A stretch of DNA of 8,874 bases from Chloroflexota bacterium (GTDB lineage: Bacteria > Chloroflexota > Dehalococcoidia > UBA3495). The translations under genes and the position numbers were made by a program. The stretch covers positions 1 through 8,874 of the forward strand of contig JACZRM010000055.1 in NCBI GenBank assembly GCA_022576105.1. The letters are read 5' to 3'. Under the pieces are notes generated by a model. The model made no database searches and was not told where the DNA came from. It saw only the letters and a list, made by a program, of their open reading frames with translations. Position 1 is the first letter of the stretch, and each line of letters opens with the position of its first letter. Below are positions 7,025 to 8,874 of the stretch, one piece after another.

Positions 7025-7135
7025 CTACCAGTTGTTCCGCCTGCCCCAAGCAGCAAAAGCTCTACGCCGACCAGACGTTAGCAACAGTCCAGCAACAATT
7101 GCCAGGCCCAACGCAACAATGGGAAGCGCGGCCAT
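7025..7135 (-). CDS. Possible 36-residue single-span membrane peptide
   Basis: From ATG 7133-7135 the frame encodes a short product: a hydrophobic segment PIVALGLAIVAGLLLTS (5-21) followed by a basic tail (GRRRAFAAWGRR). This fits one membrane helix with its C-terminus inside. GGGGGA lies about 5 bases before the ATG and could be a ribosome binding site, resembling the G-run before hrcA. The frame stays open back to an ATG at 7220-7222, but that ATG lies inside the terminator hairpin at 7197-7226, so the longer form is unlikely. The hairpin at 6981-7015 follows the stop closely. The peptide could be a real small gene or the remnant of a surface-protein membrane anchor. No family is recognised. 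Confidence 0.35.
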   Translation of the reverse strand: MAALPIVALGLAIVAGLLLTSGRRRAFAAWGRRNNW

Positions 7136-7196
7136 CTGGGTCCCCCACGTTAGTCGTCGGCTTTGCGTAGAGCGATTTAAAAAGCTAGACAAAGCA

Positions 7197-7226
7197 AAGA
7201 GTGCCTCGATTGTTCGAGGCACTCTT
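7197..7226 (-). terminator. Rho-independent terminator of the collagen-like gene
   Basis: AAGAGTGCCTCGA and its exact reverse complement form a 13-bp stem with a 4-base loop, starting 24 bases after the stop of the minus-strand collagen-like gene. Read on the minus strand, the stem is followed by a T-rich tract (TTTGCTTTGTCT, and later TTTTT). Confidence 0.8.
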
Positions 7227-7249
7227 CCGGTTTAGCCTAGCTGCGTTGG

Positions 7250-7879
7250 TTAAGCGTTCTGCCTACCCATGAAGTAGACTGCGCCTACGCCGATCAGGGC
7301 TACGATGGCCAGTATGAGCGAAATTATACCTAGCGCTCCACCACCACCGCCACTACTACCGGCAGGCCCGGCAGACCCGGCGGGGCCAGCGGGGCCGTCA
7401 GAGCCGTCAGAGCCAGCCACGCCGGGGGAACCAGCGGGGCCAGGGGAACCAGCGGGCCCGGCAGTTCCGGCGGGGCCAGCGGGGCCGGCAGGACCTATAG
7501 AGCCGGTGTCTCCAGGTCCTCCCGGACCGCCGCCGCCGGTCAACGAGTTGGCGGTGAGGTCGAGTTTTTCAGCTCCACCTTGCTGCCAGTTAGCAGTCTG
7601 GTCGGCAGTCAGGGAACCTACCACGAAGGTTACGTCAGTCCCGGAGCCGAATGCGACTTGCAAAGGACCATAGTTTCCGCTGTTATCAACTTGAACTGAG
7701 CCTTTCACGTCACCGCCGATCATGGCCGTGACCGTCGTACCAGCCGGAGCGGTCAAACCATTGACCACAACTGAGCCGATGAATATATGAGGTGGCACAC
7801 TCTGCGCCGAGGCGACGGCCGGCAGGGTGAGCAGCAAGGCCAATACCGATAGCAAGGCCAAGAATCTAACTTTGATCAT
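7250..7879 (-). CDS. Secreted, membrane-anchored collagen-like surface protein
   Basis: This 209-residue protein has four parts. Residues 1-25 form a Sec signal peptide (basic MIKVR, a Leu-rich core, and a cleavage site after AVASA). Residues 27-112 form a small, probably beta-rich domain beginning PPHIFIGSVVVNG, with TTVTAMIGG and DNSGNYGPLQV. Residues 120-177 are an unbroken collagen-like run with Gly at every third position (20 glycines in register), mostly Pro-Ala-Gly with some Ser-Pro-Gly and Ser-Asp-Gly. Residues 182-204 form a membrane helix followed by GRQNA. The mature protein should sit outside the cell, with the collagen part as a stalk and the C-terminus anchored in the membrane. 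There is no LPXTG motif. The start is well supported by AAGGAGG (7885-7891) at 5 bases. The transcript ends at the terminator at 7197-7226. A structural or attachment role is likely, but the function is unknown. Confidence 0.9.
   Translation of the reverse strand: MIKVRFLALLSVLALLLTLPAVASAQSVPPHIFIGSVVVNGLTAPAGTTVTAMIGGDVKGSVQVDNSGNYGPLQVAFGSGTDVTFVVGSLTADQTANWQQGGAEKLDLTANSLTGGGGPGGPGDTGSIGPAGPAGPAGTAGPAGSPGPAGSPGVAGSDGSDGPAGPAGSAGPAGSSGGGGGALGIISLILAIVALIGVGAVYFMGRQNA
7349..7522 (-). repeat. Imperfect 9-base repeats encoding Gly-X-Y triplets
   Basis: This GC-rich, low-complexity DNA encodes the collagen-like run at residues 120-177. The repeats are multiples of nine bases with codon variation, so copy number can change in frame. 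The opposite strand stays open as a proline-rich frame only because of this composition. Confidence 0.8.
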
Positions 7880-7906
7880 TTATTCCTCCTTAGAACGTTG
7901 GTAAGC

Positions 7907-7940
7907 CCCACTGGGCCGCCGTTGTCAGCGGCCCCGTGGG
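7907..7940. other. Imperfect hairpin between the surface-protein genes
   Basis: CCCACTGGGCCGC (7907-7919) pairs with GCGGCCCCGTGGG (7928-7940) at 12 of 13 positions around an 8-base loop. It lies 27 bases after the stop of the 7968 gene and 15 bases before the ribosome binding site of the collagen-like gene. There is no T-tract on either strand. It may be a weak terminator, a processing site or a leader structure. Confidence 0.45.
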
Positions 7941-7967
7941 TGCGAATCTTAGCTTGTTTGTCAGACC

Positions 7968-8525
7968 CTACGGGAACACTATCAAGCTCCAGCAGTCCTC
8001 TTCAGGGGTGTCGAAGTTCACGCAGGTGAGGTCAAACACAGTGCCATTTAGTTCAACGCTCGTGTCACCCTTGACCTTGATCCACAGCGGGTGACCGGAA
8101 GCGACTTCGTTAAGGGTATTGGCCGACAAGAAGTCAGGGTCGTTGATGAAGAAGTCCCACTCCTTATTGACGTTGTTGAAGAAGAACGCCCGGTCAAGGG
8201 TGTCATCCGTGAACAACGGCTCCAGAGCATCCGCTATGGGAGTTACAACTCCGGTTACGCCACTGGCGTCGGTGACCGTGAAGCCCACGCTGGCGGTGGT
8301 GTTGCCAATGTCCAGTTGCACAGTCTGGACTCCGGTGTCGGTACCTGGGATTCTGAAGGTGAACGTTACAGCACCCAGGTTATCGGTGGCAGGCTTGGGC
8401 GCCGGGGTTACGTCGATGTTGCCAACCTCTAGTATCAGTATGGGAGTGAAGCGCTTGAAGCCAAAGGCAGTCAACTCAACCTCGGTCCCAGCCGGGCCGC
8501 TGAGCTTGCTTAGGGTAATGGTTGC
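7968..8525 (-). pseudogene. 5'-truncated surface protein: IPT/TIG-like domain plus C-terminal Trp/Asn-rich module
   Basis: About 185 residues look like a real extracellular protein. ATITLSKLSGPAGTEVELTAFGF is a typical first strand and turn of an IPT/TIG-like immunoglobulin fold, continuing to about ASVGFTV. A linker leads to a C-terminal module (FFFNNVNKEWDFF, DFLSANTLNEV, HPLWIKVKGDTSVELNG) ending in a Cys-flanked CVNFDTPEEDC and SLIVFP. I recall similar end modules in Chloroflexota surface proteins. No signal peptide or credible start is present. The frame stays open upstream to an ATG at 8651, but those 43 codons are another gene's 5' part in the wrong frame, and no ribosome binding site supports them. 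The gene therefore seems to have lost its 5' end at about 8514-8526. It might still be expressed as a fusion. It is truncated either by recombination or by assembly error. Confidence 0.7.
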
Positions 8526-8718
8526 CCGCGGCACGCTGCATCTTGTGCAGCGCAACATCGCGATGGGCCCAGACCACCGCCAGGTCGGAACCCCGCCAAG
8601 CATTGGCGCGCCGCTCCTCCGGCTCAATCCCATGTTCGCGCAGGCCAGCAACGAAGGCGTCCAGCTTCGGCTCGGCCCACGGCTGGCCGGCCCGGTAGAC
8701 GACGATATCTAACGGCAT
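8476..8718 (-). pseudogene. 3'-truncated phage-like protein, N-terminal part
   Basis: An 80-codon frame starts at ATG 8716-8718, 5 bases after the stop of the small gene upstream. Residues 1-69 look like a genuine alpha/beta N-terminus: DIVVYRAGQPW (strand 1), EPKLDAFVAGLREHGIEPE, GSDLAVVWAHRD, and HKMQRAAGNHY. I recall phage-encoded proteins of this style that continue past this point with an LVMERGY-like segment. Here the frame changes to PKQAQRPGWDRG and stops, and those last residues are the IPT/TIG gene read out of frame. The real homology therefore seems to end at about 8514-8526. Spacing to the upstream gene fits a tightly packed phage operon. The family is recalled from memory, and its function (possibly glycosyltransferase-like) is not established. 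Confidence 0.6.
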
Positions 8719-8723
8719 GGATG

Positions 8724-8837
8724 TCAGATCAAAGCGGTCAGCGCCGCCAAAACCAACGCCGCAGCCGCCGGAAATAACCAGACTACGAGATGAAATTCAC
8801 CCTCGCCTACTGGTTTGTCGTTGGGGCTCTTTGGCAT
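8724..8837 (-). CDS. 37-residue single-span membrane protein, phage-operon-like
   Basis: ATG 8835-8837 opens a short frame: hydrophilic MPKSPNDKPVGEGE, then a hydrophobic helix FHLVVWLFPAAAALVLAAL (15-33), ending TALI. GAGGAG lies 6 bases upstream of the ATG, a strong ribosome binding site for so small a gene. The stop is 5 bases before the next ATG (8718), so the two genes should be translated together. A further minus-strand frame ends QLAVIRT with its TGA at 8848-8850, possibly the tail of another gene beyond the right edge. The tight packing and small size fit a phage gene cluster. No family is recognised. Confidence 0.55.
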   Translation of the reverse strand: MPKSPNDKPVGEGEFHLVVWLFPAAAALVLAALTALI

Positions 8838-8874
8838 AGTTTGCTCCTCATGTTCGTATTACCGCCAATTGGAC

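Noticed and set aside
7349..7522. CRISPR-like or satellite repeat
   Set aside because: The repeats are short, in frame, without spacers, and encode Gly-X-Y triplets.
7305..7673. Proline-rich plus-strand open frame
   Set aside because: It is the complement of the collagen repeat DNA and stays open only because of its composition.
8526..8651. Upstream extension of the IPT/TIG frame to an ATG at 8651
   Set aside because: The extra residues are the phage-like gene read out of frame and show no signal peptide or ribosome binding site.
8119..8712. 197-codon plus-strand open frame
   Set aside because: It lies opposite both halves of the junction region and its translation has no recognisable domain; the minus-strand frames carry the protein signatures.

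Overview
The window looks like a chromosomal segment of an uncultured, free-living bacterium, most likely a Chloroflexota member of the Dehalococcoidia/SAR202 type. This is an inference. It rests on the HrcA and PolX sequences, a short four-domain S1 protein, a BioY plus UlaG-like hydrolase gene pair, and surface proteins with modules I associate with that group (an IPT/TIG-like domain followed by a Trp/Asn-rich C-terminal module, and a collagen-like protein on a membrane anchor). Most genes have GC near 57-60%. No rRNA, tRNA, CRISPR array or insertion sequence is visible.

Layout. Positions 1-428 (minus) hold the start of a PIN-like gene that runs off the left edge and is much lower in GC (about 45% by hand count). 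Positions 501-5482 are a run of minus-strand housekeeping genes. In transcription order these are hrcA (heat-shock repressor), polX (X-family DNA polymerase with a PHP nuclease domain), an unrecognised 261-residue protein whose start codon overlaps the polX stop, and a four-domain S1 RNA-binding protein. polX has its own good promoter. Positions 5483-5690 are a divergent regulatory region with overlapping promoters for hrcA and bioY and a perfect palindrome covering the bioY -35 box.

Positions 5691-6955 (plus) are a two-gene operon: bioY (biotin transporter S component) overlapping by 10 bases a metallo-beta-lactamase-fold protein with an altered metal motif. It ends at a long, nearly perfect hairpin (6981-7015). 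Positions 7025-7967 (minus) hold a possible 36-residue membrane peptide, a strong terminator, and a secreted membrane-anchored collagen-like protein.

Positions 7968-8874 (minus) contain the most striking feature, an abrupt junction near 8514-8526. To its left is the 3' part of a surface-protein gene that has lost its start and signal peptide. To its right is the 5' part of a phage-like gene, preceded by a 37-residue membrane protein gene with a strong ribosome binding site. The two halves meet in a short A/C-rich stretch and are in different reading frames. This is either a real recombination scar or an assembly or amplification chimera, and the sequence alone cannot decide.

I do not see a complete new multi-gene system. 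The best leads are the junction, the hrcA/bioY control region, the altered metal site in the bioY-linked hydrolase, and the collagen-like surface protein.
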